A stretch of 64,000 bases of DNA from positions 4,473,151 through 4,537,150 of the forward strand of contig CM068593.1 in the NCBI GenBank assembly GCA_035048485.1. Reading direction: 5' to 3'. The stretch's first letter is position 1. Every line of letters starts with the position of its first letter. Shown here piece by piece: positions 23,865 through 38,800 of the stretch. Both the position numbers and the translations under genes were made by a program. Source of the DNA: Pteria penguin (lineage: Eukaryota; Mollusca; Bivalvia; Pterioida; Pteriidae). Under the pieces are notes generated by a model, which saw only the letters and a program-made list of their open reading frames with translations, made no database searches and had not been told where the DNA came from.

Positions 23865-26800
23865 GTAATGCATGTGTGTACAGTGAAAGCTGGCTGTGTT
23901 ACAGGTAAGGCATGTGTGTACACTGGAAGCTGGCTGTGTTACAGGTGAGGCATGTATGTACAGTGAAAGCTGGCTGTGTTACAGGTGAGGCATGTGTGTA
24001 CACTGGAAGCTGGCTGTGTTACAGGTAAGGCATGTGTGTACAGTGAAAGCTGGCTGTGTTACAGGTGAGGCATGTGTGTACAGTGAAAGCTGGCTGTGTT
24101 ACAGGTGAGGCATGTGTGTACACTGGAAGCTGGCTGTGTTACAGGTAAGGCATGTGTGTACACTGGAAGCTGGCTGTGTTACAGGTGAGGCATGTATGTA
24201 CAGTGAAAGCTGGCTGTGTTACAGGTAAGGCATGTGTGTACACTGGAAGCTGGCTGTGCTACAGGTAAGGCATGTGTGTACAGTGAAAGCTGGCTGTGTT
24301 ACAGGTGAGGCATGTGTGTACACTGGAAGCTGGCTGTGCTACAGGTAAGGCATTTGTGTACAGTGAAAGCTGGCTGTGTTACAGGTGAGGCATGTGTGTA
24401 CACTGGAAGCTGGCTGTGCTACAGGTAAGGCATTTGTGTACACTGGAAGCTAGCTGTCTTACAGGTAACACTGTGTCACACTGTATGGTATAGCTAAGTT
24501 TGTGTGAGACATCTGTGTACACTGGAAGCTGGCTGTGTCACTGGTTAGTACAGGTGAGGCGTCTGTGTACACTGTAAGCCAGCTGTGTTACTGGTAGGTA
24601 CAGGTCAGGCATCTGTATACACTGTAAGCCAGCTGTGTTACTTAAGAAATAATGACGTCCTAATCGTTGTCTGATGTCCAGTAACCGCCCCGAGTTGCAT
24701 TAATCAATCAAATTGTCACAGAGCCGCGCAGCGGAAATCTACATATTGATTTTATCGACATGGTCAAAATACCGATCGACGGGGCTTTTATACGTCATGA
24801 CTGCTAGTAAGTCGTGGTGATTCTAACCATGAATATATCAGAGAATAATGCACAGTGGAACTCTATGGGACATATAGGGAAAAATTCTAAAGTCATGTTA
24901 GAATGGTAGATACTGGTAAGGCATCTATATACACTGTAAGCCAACTGTGTTACAGTTAAGTACAGGTAAGGCATCTGTATACACTGTAAGCCAGCTGTGT
25001 TACAGTTAAGTACAGGTAAGGCATCTGTATAGTTACACTGTAAGCCAGCTGTATTACAGTCGAGTACAGGTAAGGCATCTGTATACACTGTAAGCCAGCT
25101 GTGTTACAGTTAAGTACAGGTAAGGCATCTGTATACACTGTAAGCCAACTGTGTTACAGTCAAGTACAGGTAAGGCATCTGTATACACTGTAAGCCAGCT
25201 GTGTTACATTTAAGTACAGGTAAGGCATCTGTATACACTGTAAGCCAACTGTGTTACAGTTAAGTACAGGTAAGGCATCTGTATACACTGTAAGCCAGCT
25301 GTGTTACAGTCAAGTACAGGTAAGGCATCTGTATACACTGTAAGCCAACTGTGTTACAGTAAAGTACAGGTAAGGCATCTGTGTACACTGTAAGCCAACT
25401 GTGTTACAGTCAAGTACAGGTAAGGCATCTGTGTACACTGTAAGCCAGCTGTGTTACAGTTAAGTACAGGTAAGGCATCTGTATACACTGTAAGCCAACT
25501 GTGTTACAGTTAAGTACAGGTAAGGCATCTGTATACACTGTAAGCCAACTGTGTTACAGTAAAGTACAGGTAAGGCATCTGTATACAGTGTAAGCCAACT
25601 GTGTTACAGTTAAGTACAGGTAAGGCATCTGTATACAGTTTAAGCCAACTGTATTACAGTTAAGTACAGGTAAGGCATCTGTGTACACTGTAAGCCAGCT
25701 GTGTTACTGGTAGGTACAGGTAAGGCATCTGTATACACTGTAAGCCAACTGTGTTACAGTTAAGTACAGGTAAGGCATCTGTATACACTGTAAGCCAACT
25801 GTGTTACAGTTAAGTACAGGTAAGGCATCTGTATACACTGTAAGCCAACTGTGTTACAGTCAAGTACAGGTAAGGCATCTGTATACAGTGTAAGCCAGCT
25901 GTATTACAGTTAAGTACAGGTAAAGCATCTGTATACACTGTAAGCCAGCTGTGTTACTGGTAAGTACAGGTAAGACATCTGTATACACTGTAAGCCAGCT
26001 GTGTTACAGTCAAGTACAGGTGAGGCATCTAATATATGTGTTTGTTCATGTTTGTTAGGCTTTGATTAATTTTAAGGTTATTGTTGTGAGCACAGAACTG
26101 ATAAAGTTTCATTCCTGTCTCCGATGGTGAGTTTTCCATGATGGTAAAAATTAGGGATGGACATTTAATATCAACTTGAATATTTATCTTGTAAAACAAA
26201 ATAAATAAAAAGAATCAACTCTTTAGTGAGACATCTTTTCAATTACATAAATAGCTCCACAAAAGAAAGAAAAATGGTACACATGCATCATGTGACGACA
26301 TATAGAACATGTGACTTCATTTAGAGAAAATGGTTGTCATTTTGAAATGATTTTATCAAATTTAATATGACTTTTATTATTGTTGAAAGTTAGTAAAAAA
26401 TAAGTTCATGCATTGAGCAATGTATCTATTGTGTGAATGTGTCTGAGTTTAATTGGAATCTTCATGATGTTCACGCTAGTTGAGGTCACATAATGTGAAT
26501 GAATGTTCTTGCTCGTTGAGGTCACATAATGTGAATTAATGTTCTTCCTAGTTGAGGTCTCATAATGTGAATGAATGTTCTTGCTCGTTGAGGTCACATA
26601 ATGTGAATTAATGTTCTTCCTAGTTGAGGTCTCATAATGTGAATTAATGTTCACGCTAGTTGAGGTCACATCATGTGAATTAATGTTCTTCCTAGTTGAG
26701 GTCACATAATGTGAATTAATGTTCTCCTTACTTGAGGTCACATAATGTGAATTAATGCTCTCGCTTGTTGAGGTCACATAATGTGAATTAATGTTCACGC

Positions 26801-29800
26801 TAGTTGAGGTCACATCATGTGAATTAATGTTCTTCCTAGTTGAGGTCACATAATGTGAATTAATGTTCACACTAGTTGAGGTCACATCATGTGAATTAAT
26901 GTTCTCCCTAGTTGAGGTCACATAATGTGAATTAATGTTCTTCCTCGTTGAGGTCACATAATGTGAATTAATGTTCTACGTAGTTGAGGTCACATAATGT
27001 GAATTAATGTTCACGCTAGTTGAGGTCACATCATGTGAATTAATGTTCACGCTAGTTGAGGTCACATAATGTGAATTAATGTTCTTCCTAGTTGAGGTCA
27101 CATAATGTGAATTAATGTTCACGCTAGTTGAGGTCACATAATGTGAATTAATGTTCACGCTAGTTGAGGTCACATAACGTGAATTAATGTTCACGCTAGT
27201 TGAGGTCACATAATGTGAATTAATGTTCTTGCTCGTTGAGGTCACATAATGTGAATTAATGTTCTCCGTAGTTGAGGTCGCATAATGTGAATTAATGTTC
27301 ACGCTAGTTGAGGACACGTAATGTGAATTAATGTTCTTGCTCGTTGAGGTCACATCATGTGAATTAATGTTCTCTGTAGTTGAGGTCAATTAATGTAAAT
27401 TTATATTTTTCATGATGAACATGTTAAAAAGTGGATGTGGATGTTTATCTAATTCAAATAAAATTAAGATTTAATTTGCATTAAACATGTTAAACTTTCT
27501 CTGAGAATGAGGTATTACATCCATTAAATTCCACATGAGTGTCCATGCATGTAGATTTCCCATGTCCTCAGGGAATGTCCTACTGATATTGGGACAGGAG
27601 TGTCCATGCATGTAGATTTCCCATGTCCTCAGGGAATGTCCTACTGATATTAAGACAGGAGTGTCCATGCATGTAGATTTCCCCTGTCCTTAGGGAATGT
27701 CCTACTGATATCAAGGCGGAAGTGTCCGTGCATCTAGATTTCCAATGTCCCTAGGGAATATACTAGGGTATTAAAGCAGGAGTGTCCGTGCATGTAGATT
27801 GCCCATATTCCCAGGGAATTCCCTACTGATGTTAAGGCAGGATTATCCATGCATCTAGATTTCCCATGTTCCTAGGGAATGCCCTACTAATATTAAGGCA
27901 GGATTTAGTATTTTATGAGTCCACACTGGTAACACTGTGGGAGACTTTTTCACAACCATTGAAGTTATTTGACTTTAAGTTTGCTATGTAGCAGTGTATC
28001 AGTGAGATCAAGTTTGGTCTTGATTGACATATTATTGGAAGAGTTCTGAAGTGGGGGAGGGGGAGGGGGAGGGGCTGGAGGTAGGGGGAAATATTGCGTC
28101 AGCAATACTTAGTATACTTGTTAATCATAACATTATTTACATTAAACTTTTTAATGAAAATTTTTATGTTGGCATATTGAATTTTGTTTAAGTAATGTCT
28201 GTAATTCCTGTGTACCGGCTCTGTCTGAAAACTGGTTCATAATTTTTCGTTGTGGTAATAAAATTTCTGGCCATATCAATTTATCATAGCTGACTTTTGC
28301 AGGTGAATGAACTGAATTCATTTTTTCTCTTCTTATTTTTATATAAAATCATAATGTTGTTCTACTGTTTTATTGAAATATTCTAAAAAAAATAGTCACT
28401 AATCGTACTTGCTTACCTTCTCCCTCTGTGCATTTACATATTAGGGAAAATCTCCAAATATTGGAAGTCTTGTGAAATCATGTGACCCCTAAGTAGGCTT
28501 CTCTGCTCTCTCTCTCTCTTAGTTTTCTTCACTTTCCATATAACTGATGATGTATACAATCATGTATGTACAGAGTGAATTCGGTGCCGATTTGATAAAC
28601 TCTCCCAATCAATCAGATGACATGCATACATAGTGTAATCAGTAGAATAGCAGTCTACCTACATCCTGGTTCTTGAAGTGTAGTAACAAGGTTCCATACA
28701 AGATTATCTCGGACATCTCTGTTGTGTACGTAATCATGCACTTTTGACTTTGACAATCATAAATAAGCGAATAAGTAAATATTACATAATATTGAAATGT
28801 ATGTAAATACAGTTTACTTTCAACAAGTTAGACTTCAAGAAACTTAAGAAAAAAAGGGGTCAAAATTTTAGAAGTGCTACTTAAACAAATACTTAAGCTT
28901 TTATTCAGTTTTTAAAGATTTTTATTTTGATAATATGCCCATTAAGATAAATCAGTATATTTATTTTTGACCATGAAGTAAACATTTGTAATAAACACTA
29001 GATTTGAAATGCCTCATATAGAATTTTAGAAAGGTAGTTTTGAAGGCATTCGCCATTCTGTAGCAAATAGCATAAATAATTATTGTATTAAATCAAAATA
29101 TATGTGGGTGTTTATGGTGAACATGCACATGCTTATTAATATTATATGTAATGCAGTAAAAGCCTACTATCTGAAAGGTAATCATATCATTATATTGACG
29201 GAAAACTTCCCAGCATTTGATTGGTCCAAAATCAGTTTGGTTCTTAAAACAGATTAAAGGTGGTCCAAAATCAGTTTGGTTCTTAAAACAGATTAAAGGT
29301 AATATTCATCTGACATGAAGATAATTATGTTTACCTAAGACTGTTGAACAGTAGTCCACAACAAAAGATATGTAGGTTGTGTTTTCCCTCATCTGTTAAG
29401 ATGTAGAATGGGCAGAAAGGAGTTTTTATATTAATAATATTTATGACACAGATACTGTGTGAAAACATTTCCTTAGTTGTTACAGTTTATGTTCAGACAT
29501 ATCCATGGTTTCCACAATCGATTGATTTGTATAGTGTAGGGTTATTGACCCTACACTAAACCTGCTACCTGCAGAACAAGGGGTGGTTTCTGGTTTCTGT
29601 CAGGGTGTGCCTTCCCTTGGATGATTACTTTGACCGTGCTTACGAATTCCATCCGTCTTTATTTCTCCCTGGGTTTTCTCCTGTAGACTTTTCTTTCATG
29701 CAGGGTACCCACAAGGCACTGGAGCTGTTTGACGTATAGCTGGGAGTTGGTTTGCAGATGCCTGGAGGTATCCACTGTTAATGTCTTGAAACTTTAAGTA

Positions 29801-32800
29801 TCACCTCCCTAATCTCAAAGTTTTGATGACACTAGTTGAGAATGTTGCCTCTACAGATTTCTGTTATGGTTTAATGGATATTAATCATTTTTAGTCTGAA
29901 GTTTGTCTTGATGTTGGCATGACATGTCCTTGGCCCTATGTCCTCTCTGAGGTGATACAAGCCTAGCTGCAGTAGTATGTACAATACATATGATAAGTAC
30001 TTTATCTACCCAGTGATGATAACATGCAGAAAATCTAGGCCAAAAGTAAACAGATTTGTTTAACATGCTTAAAGTGTCAGGCTTTTGATGGACAAGTATT
30101 TACATAATGATTTAAATCATTTTTCTCTTCTTATATGACCTTTGACATTTGAAAGTACACTTTAAGATAGTTCCAATTTGTGATTCTTTTATGATTGCCA
30201 TTTTAATAAATTAATCTGACTCAAATAAATTGTGGTTTTAAAGTTGTGGATTGTATTGTAAAATAATTACATAAAAAGATTATCATATTCAAGCTTTTGT
30301 GTTATGGTAAATTTTGAATTCATGTAATATTATCCATTGTATTGGTATGCTTTATATGTAAATTGAAAAGAAAAAAGGGTATATATAATACAACATAAGT
30401 CAACATTTCAAGAAATATTTCAAGTTATTTTGAAAATAAATGATTGAATTTTTAAAGTTTTGTCTGGAATGCTTTCAATTTCCCTGTGTTTAAAAAGTTG
30501 ACCCCATTAATTAAGTAAATCAAGTTGACATGGAAAGCAAGAAAAGAATCAATATGAGAAGGATGAATATATGTATGTAACACATAACAGTTTATATGTA
30601 ATAAATCAATTTTAAATGTGTAAATAGTTGTATTCAAGTGAGGTGCAATGTTTAATAAGCAGCTGATTGATAATTTATCTTGTTGACAAACACTTTCTTT
30701 GTGTCGCCCTAGATCCAATCATCAACACCTATGCCATCATTGATTTGTGTAGTTTAACTAGGTTAAAGGTATTGCGTTATATAAATAGATACAGAGGAAA
30801 TATTTTATTGTATATGTTGTTGTGTGGGGATTAGCTATAATCTATAGACTTAGTGGTAAGGAAAGTGTTATACACAGTACACTACTTGTATACCACAGCA
30901 TTTCTCTCTCTTTTTCTCTTTTTATCACTTACTCACTCTCTGAATATCACTTACTCATTCTCTGTCTCTGAATATCACTTACTCATTCTCTGTCTCTGAA
31001 TATCACTTACTCATTCTCTAGTGTCTCTGAATATCACTTACTCATTCTCTAGTGTCTCTGAATATCACTTACTCATTCTCTGTCTCTGAATATCACTTAC
31101 TCATTCTCTAGTGTCTCTGAATATCACTTACTCATTCTCTGTCTCTGAATATCACTTACTCATTCTCTAGTGTCTCTGAATATCACTAACTCATTCTCTA
31201 GTGTCTCTGAATATCACTTACTCATTCTTTGTCTCTGAATATCACTTACTCATTCTCTGTCTCTGAATATCACTTACTCATTCTCTAGTGTCTCTGAATA
31301 TCACTTACTCATTCTCTGTCTCTGAATATCACTTACTCATTCTCTGTCTCTGAATATCACTTACTCATTCTCTAGTGTCTCTGAATATCACTTACTCATT
31401 CTCTGGTGTCTCAAAATATCACTTACTCATTCTCAAGTGTCTCTAAATATCACTTGATAATGTGGGGACGACCTCTCTGTATAAATAGTGTGCAGCATTT
31501 GGTTTGTAAGACATACTCCATTATGTCGGTCAATGAGAGACTGCTGTCCTGGTATCACATGTTTAATTGTAGTGGGTTAACCATATGATCAAACTCGAGA
31601 ATGCACACTAATCGCCAAATCCTCGAAGGGATTCGTATTAGAATTGAGGACAAGAAATTCCTGTAAAATGATTTGTAGAGAAGCTCTTTTTGATGCAAAA
31701 ATGCACTAAATAGCGCTTTCATTGTAACATTCCAAATATGCCTAAGTAGGTTTAGTAAGGGTTCGTGTTTGTTTGGTTCACACAGTTGCTATTCATGTCT
31801 ACTTAAAATAGAATGTTTTCATTGGTTGTTTTTTGCAGCATTGCAATTCCATGTCAAATTTCTCTGTCGACGACTTTCTGCAGAACAACCCAGCAATGTG
31901 TTTACAAAATGCAGTATTGTATTGCAATGATGTCAGTTAAATGTAAATGACCTTGACCTCTTAAGGATCAATATATTCGGGTAGAGATCTGATATTTAAC
32001 GCTCTTACATAAACACGATAAAGAAATCTGGTTAGGGTAAAATGTATGACATATATGTTTCAGGGTACCCAGCTATGAGGTAGTCACCAAAAATTAATTT
32101 GAGCTGTTACTGAATTTTAGAATATGGTAGTAATTTATCTCAAAACCATTAGATTTGGAATGTCTCATTTTAAATAAAGAAGAGTACAGAAATGTTGATG
32201 CTTTTTATCTCTAAATTATTATGTCACTTTAACCACTGAAGATATATTACGTTTGCCTTGCCCTCTTATATTTCTGCTTATAAATTCTACAGAGGTAATA
32301 TTTTTGTCACATTTTTTGCTCCATGCTTGGAGAACACCGACATTAATTTGTCATGTTTGCTGAATGTATACAATCTTTTTTCAGGTTTCTGAGGTTTCTA
32401 ATGCAGTTTTTATTTTTCATATTTCATGAAATATCTTAACCATGTTCTTCAATGTCTTATTTGTTATACACACTATTTGTATTTTTCTGACATGAGTACT
32501 GAATCTCCAGTGGTGATTTTTCCAGATCTCTGTAACAGCTCAAACTTACCAGAAGTCGAGATCTTAAGTTTGATTGAGGAACAGATTCCAAAGTATAGGC
32601 TGAGGGCAGACACAATAACAGACTTCTGTGGCTACGACAATCAGGATTGGATACAAACACCTCTCATCCCCATTGACGAGGACCTCGAGTTATCCACAGA
32701 CCAGATTAACGAAACACTCAAGTACTTTGGTAAGTAGAGATCTCCTACTATGTCATTAATGTGTCATTTCAACATTTGTCCTTTTGAGGAATAGACACCA

Positions 32801-35800
32801 GGAATAGACTGTAGAACTGTAGATCAGGTTGGCTGGATGGGGAATACAATGAGAACTGTAGATCAGGCTGGCTGGATATGGAATACAATGAGAACTGTAG
32901 ATCAGGCTGGCTTGATATGGAATACAATGAAAACTGTAGATCAGGTTGGCTCGATATGGAATACAATGAGAACTGTAGATCAGGTTGGCTTGATATGGAA
33001 TACAATGAGAACTGTAGATCAGGTTGGCTGGATGGGGAATACAATGAGAACTGTAGATCAGGTTGGCTGGATGTGGAATACAATGAGAACTGTAGATCAG
33101 GCTGGCTGGATATGGAATACAATGAGAACTGTAGATCAGGCTGGCTTGATATGGAATACAATGAGAACTGTAGATCAGGTTGGCTTGATATGGAATACAA
33201 TGAGAACTGTAGATCAGGTTGGCTTGATATGGAATACAATGAGAACTGTAGATCAGGTTGGCTGGATGGGGAATACAATGAGAACTGTAGATCAGGTTGG
33301 CTGGATGTGGAATACAATGAGAACTGTAGATCAGGTTGGCTGGATGTGGAATACAATGAGAACTGTAGATCAGGTTGGCTTGATATGGAATACAATGAGA
33401 ACTGTAGATCAGGTTGGCTTGATATGGAATACAATGAGAACTGTAGATCAGGTTGGCTTGAAATGGAATACAATGAGAACCGACACTGTAGATCAGGATG
33501 GGTTGATGTGGAATACAATGAGAACAGCAGATATTTTGAGTAGATTGGGTGTGTGAATAAGGATTGTGTGAATAAGGATTGTGTGCCTAATTAATATAGC
33601 TGTCTGCCAGATTGACTGTGATGTTTAACATACATGTGGTTACAACATATATAACAGTGTATTTTTATGTTGATTTTCCTGCTCACCCTCTTGCATCATT
33701 ATGTGTTTGATATTTTTCAACATTATTGTGTTAACTCTGTAAGATCTGCTCACCGTTTCTGGAGGACATTCAAGTTTATTGCTTCAAGGTAAGCATTATT
33801 GTAGACCAAATTTGTTGTAGGTATAGACAAAATGTTTTGGGATAGTGAGGTGTTTGTCCTTCTAAGAGAGGTATAGTAATTATTATTCAGTGGTTAAGAT
33901 TTTTATTGTTAGTTGCATATCTGTGAGAAAATTGTCTCATTTAGTGTTGTTTAAAATGATGGGGAGCAGGGAGGGGAGGGTTTACATATGGTGTTTACCG
34001 TTACCCAGTTCTGTCCATCTGGATTGTGTTTCTGTGCCATAACTTCAGAAACTGGACTAAGCTTGATAATCCAAAATTTTATACAGCTTTTAGCTTACCT
34101 TGACAAAGTTGAAATGAACTTATACTATCACCTCTGACCTGTTAAGTTATATAGGGTAACTCAGTTTTACAAAACTGACATCATTGGCTCATCTTGAGAT
34201 GCTGACGACTTGAGTTCATGCTTCGGATGTGCTACCTATGACCTATTTGTTCTGCTTGAGTATCTCCATTTATTTACAGTATTTGGAGTAACTCAGGTTT
34301 GAAATAAATACAAGTGTCTCAGTTACCAAACTTAAATCTTGATGCTATTTTTAGTACATGCTTTCAATATTGCATCTGACCTACCTGTTCGACTGGAGTG
34401 ACAATGACAATTTATTCAATATTGACTAAGTAGAAATCCTACACTGACCAAACTTATTTTAAGAGTGGTTCATGCTGGAATATTTTACAGCAATAGTCTA
34501 TGAATACATTTATTGGTTGAAGTCTGAATATATGTATGAATGCTTACTTCCTAGGAATAGGGTATTAACATTTTGTACACGTATTCCCAGTGAATAGTGT
34601 TTTCATTTGAAATCTTAATTGCTGCATTGCGACCTTAAACAACCCTTATTTTCTCTTTGAGATTTTTGTGTTGGACTGACACACACCCTATTAAGATGAA
34701 CTTCAAGTGGGTTATGTAAAACTTTGATTACAGTACATTATGTTTATTCGACTTTTTGTCCTTTGTAGACTTAGAAACATTGAAAATTTGGTTTTGCATA
34801 TGCTAACTTCAGAATATCGTCATGGAATTTAACAAGTTGAAACAGTATTTAGCTGAAATACTGTGCTTTATAGACTATTATCTGTTTGCAGTCATATTTA
34901 CTATGATTAATGTAGAAATTAGAATTTTGAATTTGGCAGTGATTTAGAAGATGCAAGCCAAATATACAATTTGTTTCGTTGGTTGGTAGGAATCTGACGT
35001 CTTTTTCAATTATTTCCTGTCAGATTATTGCATGTCAGAAGCTGTCCTTCGGAAAATACTGGCACAATTCGAGAATGGAGTCTGTGTCACCTTCTGCTAC
35101 ACTGCTAGTCTGGCATGTAAACAGTAATCAAAGTATTCTCCACTTCTCTTTTTAGTTGAGATATTTTTATCTCAGTGATGGTTCTTAGACTTGTCTTTTG
35201 GTGTTTGTCATCAGGGTAAAGCATGGTAATTAACGAGAGCTGTGATTGGCAGATCTGATGTACGGAAAGAGGGATTACTATTTCAGTGTATCAGGGGGCT
35301 CTGACTGGATGAAATTATTTGATCATTCTATAAATAAATATTGATTCTGCTGTATAATCATGAATTTTAATCTCATTTCGCTAATGTTAAGATTTTATGA
35401 CTTAAAAAGGGGTTGTTGTGAACATTTGAATTTTGATCCCCTTCCAGCAGGATTTCTCAAAAATAAGGTGGATAAACTATGGTAAACTGTTCAAATTCTG
35501 ATAGAGAGGTTCTGGCAAACATTCTGATATATGGGTTATATAGAACTAAGATGTTGAAAGTTGTGTGAGTCTTGCTGGAAGTTTGGTAATTTAACATGGG
35601 ACCTTATGGAAAATTGAATTACTATGCTTTGACTTAAGCCGGTGTGGCTCAGTGGATGCTCGGCTCATGACTGAGAGATCCCAGGTTCGACTCCCGCCCT
35701 GGGCGCAACGGTGTTCTGTCTTTCGGATGAGACAGTAAAAACCGAGGTCCCGTGTCAAGGAAAGCGTGGCACGTAAAAGATCCCTCACTACTTCGGGTGG

Positions 35801-38800
35801 GTCCGTTGCAAAGGTCAAAATTTCTATACAGTGCATCAGGCAGATGCCGTCACCACATACGTGAAATAATCGTGGAGTGACGTAAAACAATATTCAATCA
35901 ATTATGTTTTGACCTCAAAACTTGTAGTCTGCGCCAGTGTTTAAAAAGACTTAGATTATTTCTACTTCATATTACCGTACATAAAAGTGAGTAACTGTTA
36001 GTTTTTCTGCTTCGTTTTCTTTAATCGTGTGATACCCGCGGCATTTCACTCCTTCTCTCGTTCATCATGATGAACAAAAGGAGGAGTGAAAAGCGGTGGG
36101 TATCACACGATGCGTTTTCCAAATATATTTACATTTCATATGTCAAAACTATAGAGATGAAATGGCCAATCAAAATATTCAGTGAATGTATAATAGTTTA
36201 AAGGCACTTAATAACGAGTGTTTGAACAGTCCTGCCACAAATTGTGAAGATCATGGGCATTGATGATGCCGACATGAAATTCCTTAAGCGTATTTTGTAA
36301 TTAATGTCATTTCGAAATACACATCAATTGATATCTACCAAAATTTCCTAATTAACAGATACACATAGATAAAACTGCAGAACATGATAATAATTTAGAC
36401 GTCGCACTTCTTTTAAACTGTTGTCTCCCCAAGTTATATACATTGCCGCGATGAGAGTTATTCTTCTTGCATTTCTCAACAAATGTTTATAACCATAAAA
36501 GACCTTTGTAAGCCATGACGTAGTATTTAAAATTCATAGTGCATATCAAGATTTTAACGTTTCTTTTAGAAGTTAATAAACCTACCCGTTTAGCTAGTGA
36601 TAGCACGCTAGGTTTAATCGAATTTCTGGCATCTGTCCCGCAGGTCAACAGGTGTATATCTGTAGAGGGGATACATCAGTATAAGTGTACATGTACTTAT
36701 AGGTGTTACAAAATATAGGACATGTAATCGATGACGTTCCTCCTTCTATTCTGCTCCCCCTGTCATGTAATCGGTGACGTTCCTCCTTCTATTCTGCTCC
36801 CCGCTCCTTATTCTATTCTGTTCCCCCTGTCATGTAATCGGTGACGTTCCTCATTCTATTCTGCTCCCCCTGTCATCGGTGAGATTTCTGAGTCTCCTGT
36901 GCTCTATATGTCATATCTGTGACATTTCTCCATCTACTGTACTTTCTGGGACCCAGGATAGAAGAAAATGAGTCTAGGGGAGCTTTGATGGCGGGAACTT
37001 ATACTATGTCAGCAGGAGCACAGGAAGCAAATTCAGGAAAAAGTGGGGGTATGAAATATTTTAGATGACTATTGGAGGTTATTTCTTATGGCACTGTCTG
37101 TCCCATGGTAAAATAGAAGATATCGACACCTGTCCTCGTAGAATGAAAAGAGAATCCAAGTAGATTGCAATGAGAAATTCTTTTAGTAGTGTTATGCATA
37201 TTGTCTAGAAACGAGGGAAGAAGACGCGCCCATAATACCAGATCGTCTCAGTCTTTGTCGTCTGCTTCCAGTTTTCCTTTTCATATTCTATACTTAGATT
37301 TCTGTCAGATTTGAAACAATGTTAACTTTGTGTATTTTGGTATTTGATATAGAATATTCGTGATTTGTGATAAGATCCATCCTATATAACGCTAAATGAT
37401 CATCAATAAATAATTGTATTGAACACTATGCAGTAAACGCCGCTGATGTTTCGTGTAGCGGCGACACAGGAGACTGGTAGCCGTAACTATATCCTAGGGT
37501 AGAATGTCATACTTTACAAGTGTTATGATAGAGATGGCGTGAGCTTGGTACACACACGATTACTATTATTAGGCAATATTATATATGTCTTACAAGATAC
37601 AAGATACTTTATATTGCCAATTCGGACCAAATTAAAGGCATATATATGCATACATGTATTATAGATTGTCCAAATGTTATAGAAGCAGGAGGTAACTAAC
37701 CTCTTACACATAGTGGCGCAATTCCTCCATGTCGTGATATAACTGAAAAATTGTTGATAGCGACGTAAAACAACTACCATCCAACAACAAACCAAATAGT
37801 ATGAGATAAATGCTAACTAGCATAACCATGTATTATACTCCGTAGATAAATAATTGATGAATATAGTAGCATGTATATTAGTATTTTAATAACTTTCATA
37901 TTTTCGTTTATAAATTTTTATAAACCATCAGGAATACATTTTGATTCAGAACTGAGAACATATAACATTTTATTTTCATTATAAGGTTTAAAAAATAATT
38001 GAACATCTCTCTCTCTCTTCCTCTCTCTCTCTCTGTAGTGGAAAATAGTTCAGTTTTCTCTTTGAAGTATTTATTACAATTCAAGAAAAGAGGCATTCGT
38101 GACATACCGAAAATAGTGAATCCTGTCACGTTAGATGTTGTTATATGGAAAGAATACGTGTTGTGTGGGATCAGCCATTTGTGTGGGACCAGCCAGTTGT
38201 GTGGGATCAGCCATTTGTTTGGGATCAGCCATTTGTTTGGGATCAGCCATTTGTGTGGGACCAGCCAGTTGTTTGGGACCAGCCATTTGTGTGGGACCAG
38301 CCAGTTGTTTGGGACCAGCCAGTTGTGTGGGATCAGCCAGTTGTGTGGGACCAGCCATTTGTGTGGGACCAGCCAGTTGTGTAGGATCAGTCAGTTGTGT
38401 GTGTAAGAATTTGTCAAGATGTAAACCAAGCTTCCGCTACGCCACTGTATATGGGAAAAATACCGTTAATCCATTGTCATTTATATTAAAACTCATGTTT
38501 CATGACTTCCACGAGTTGTATCTTTTCATTTCTTTACTTTGCGTATTTTTCATGAATATCTTTCTAATTTAATGGATGAAAATAAGCTCGGCCGGATTAA
38601 CCCCTGCAGAGCTGAAAGTTAAGAAATGCCTTATACCAGATAACAAATCTGTACACACGGATTTTATTCTGAAGTCGGACACGACGCTTGCGTGATGATC
38701 GGCTCAATAAAGCAAGGGTATTATTGTTATATAGAAGGCAGGTCTTCTCCCTGTAGGTTGGGAACATTCTCCGTTCACCAACTTGGAAAACTATATGAAC

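Noticed and set aside
32769..33556. Open frames of 221-249 codons on both strands with 13-residue repeats
   Set aside because: Product of the 39-bp minisatellite. I also considered whether it derives from the E2 exon, since both contain ATCAGG near GGATA, but the match is too short to claim.
36774..36971. 65-codon hydrophobic open frame
   Set aside because: It lies mostly in a short tandem repeat, and no splice sites or family match were seen.
38131..38572. Cys/Gly/Gln-rich open frames
   Set aside because: Artefacts of the 18-bp minisatellite, which is open in three plus frames and one minus frame.
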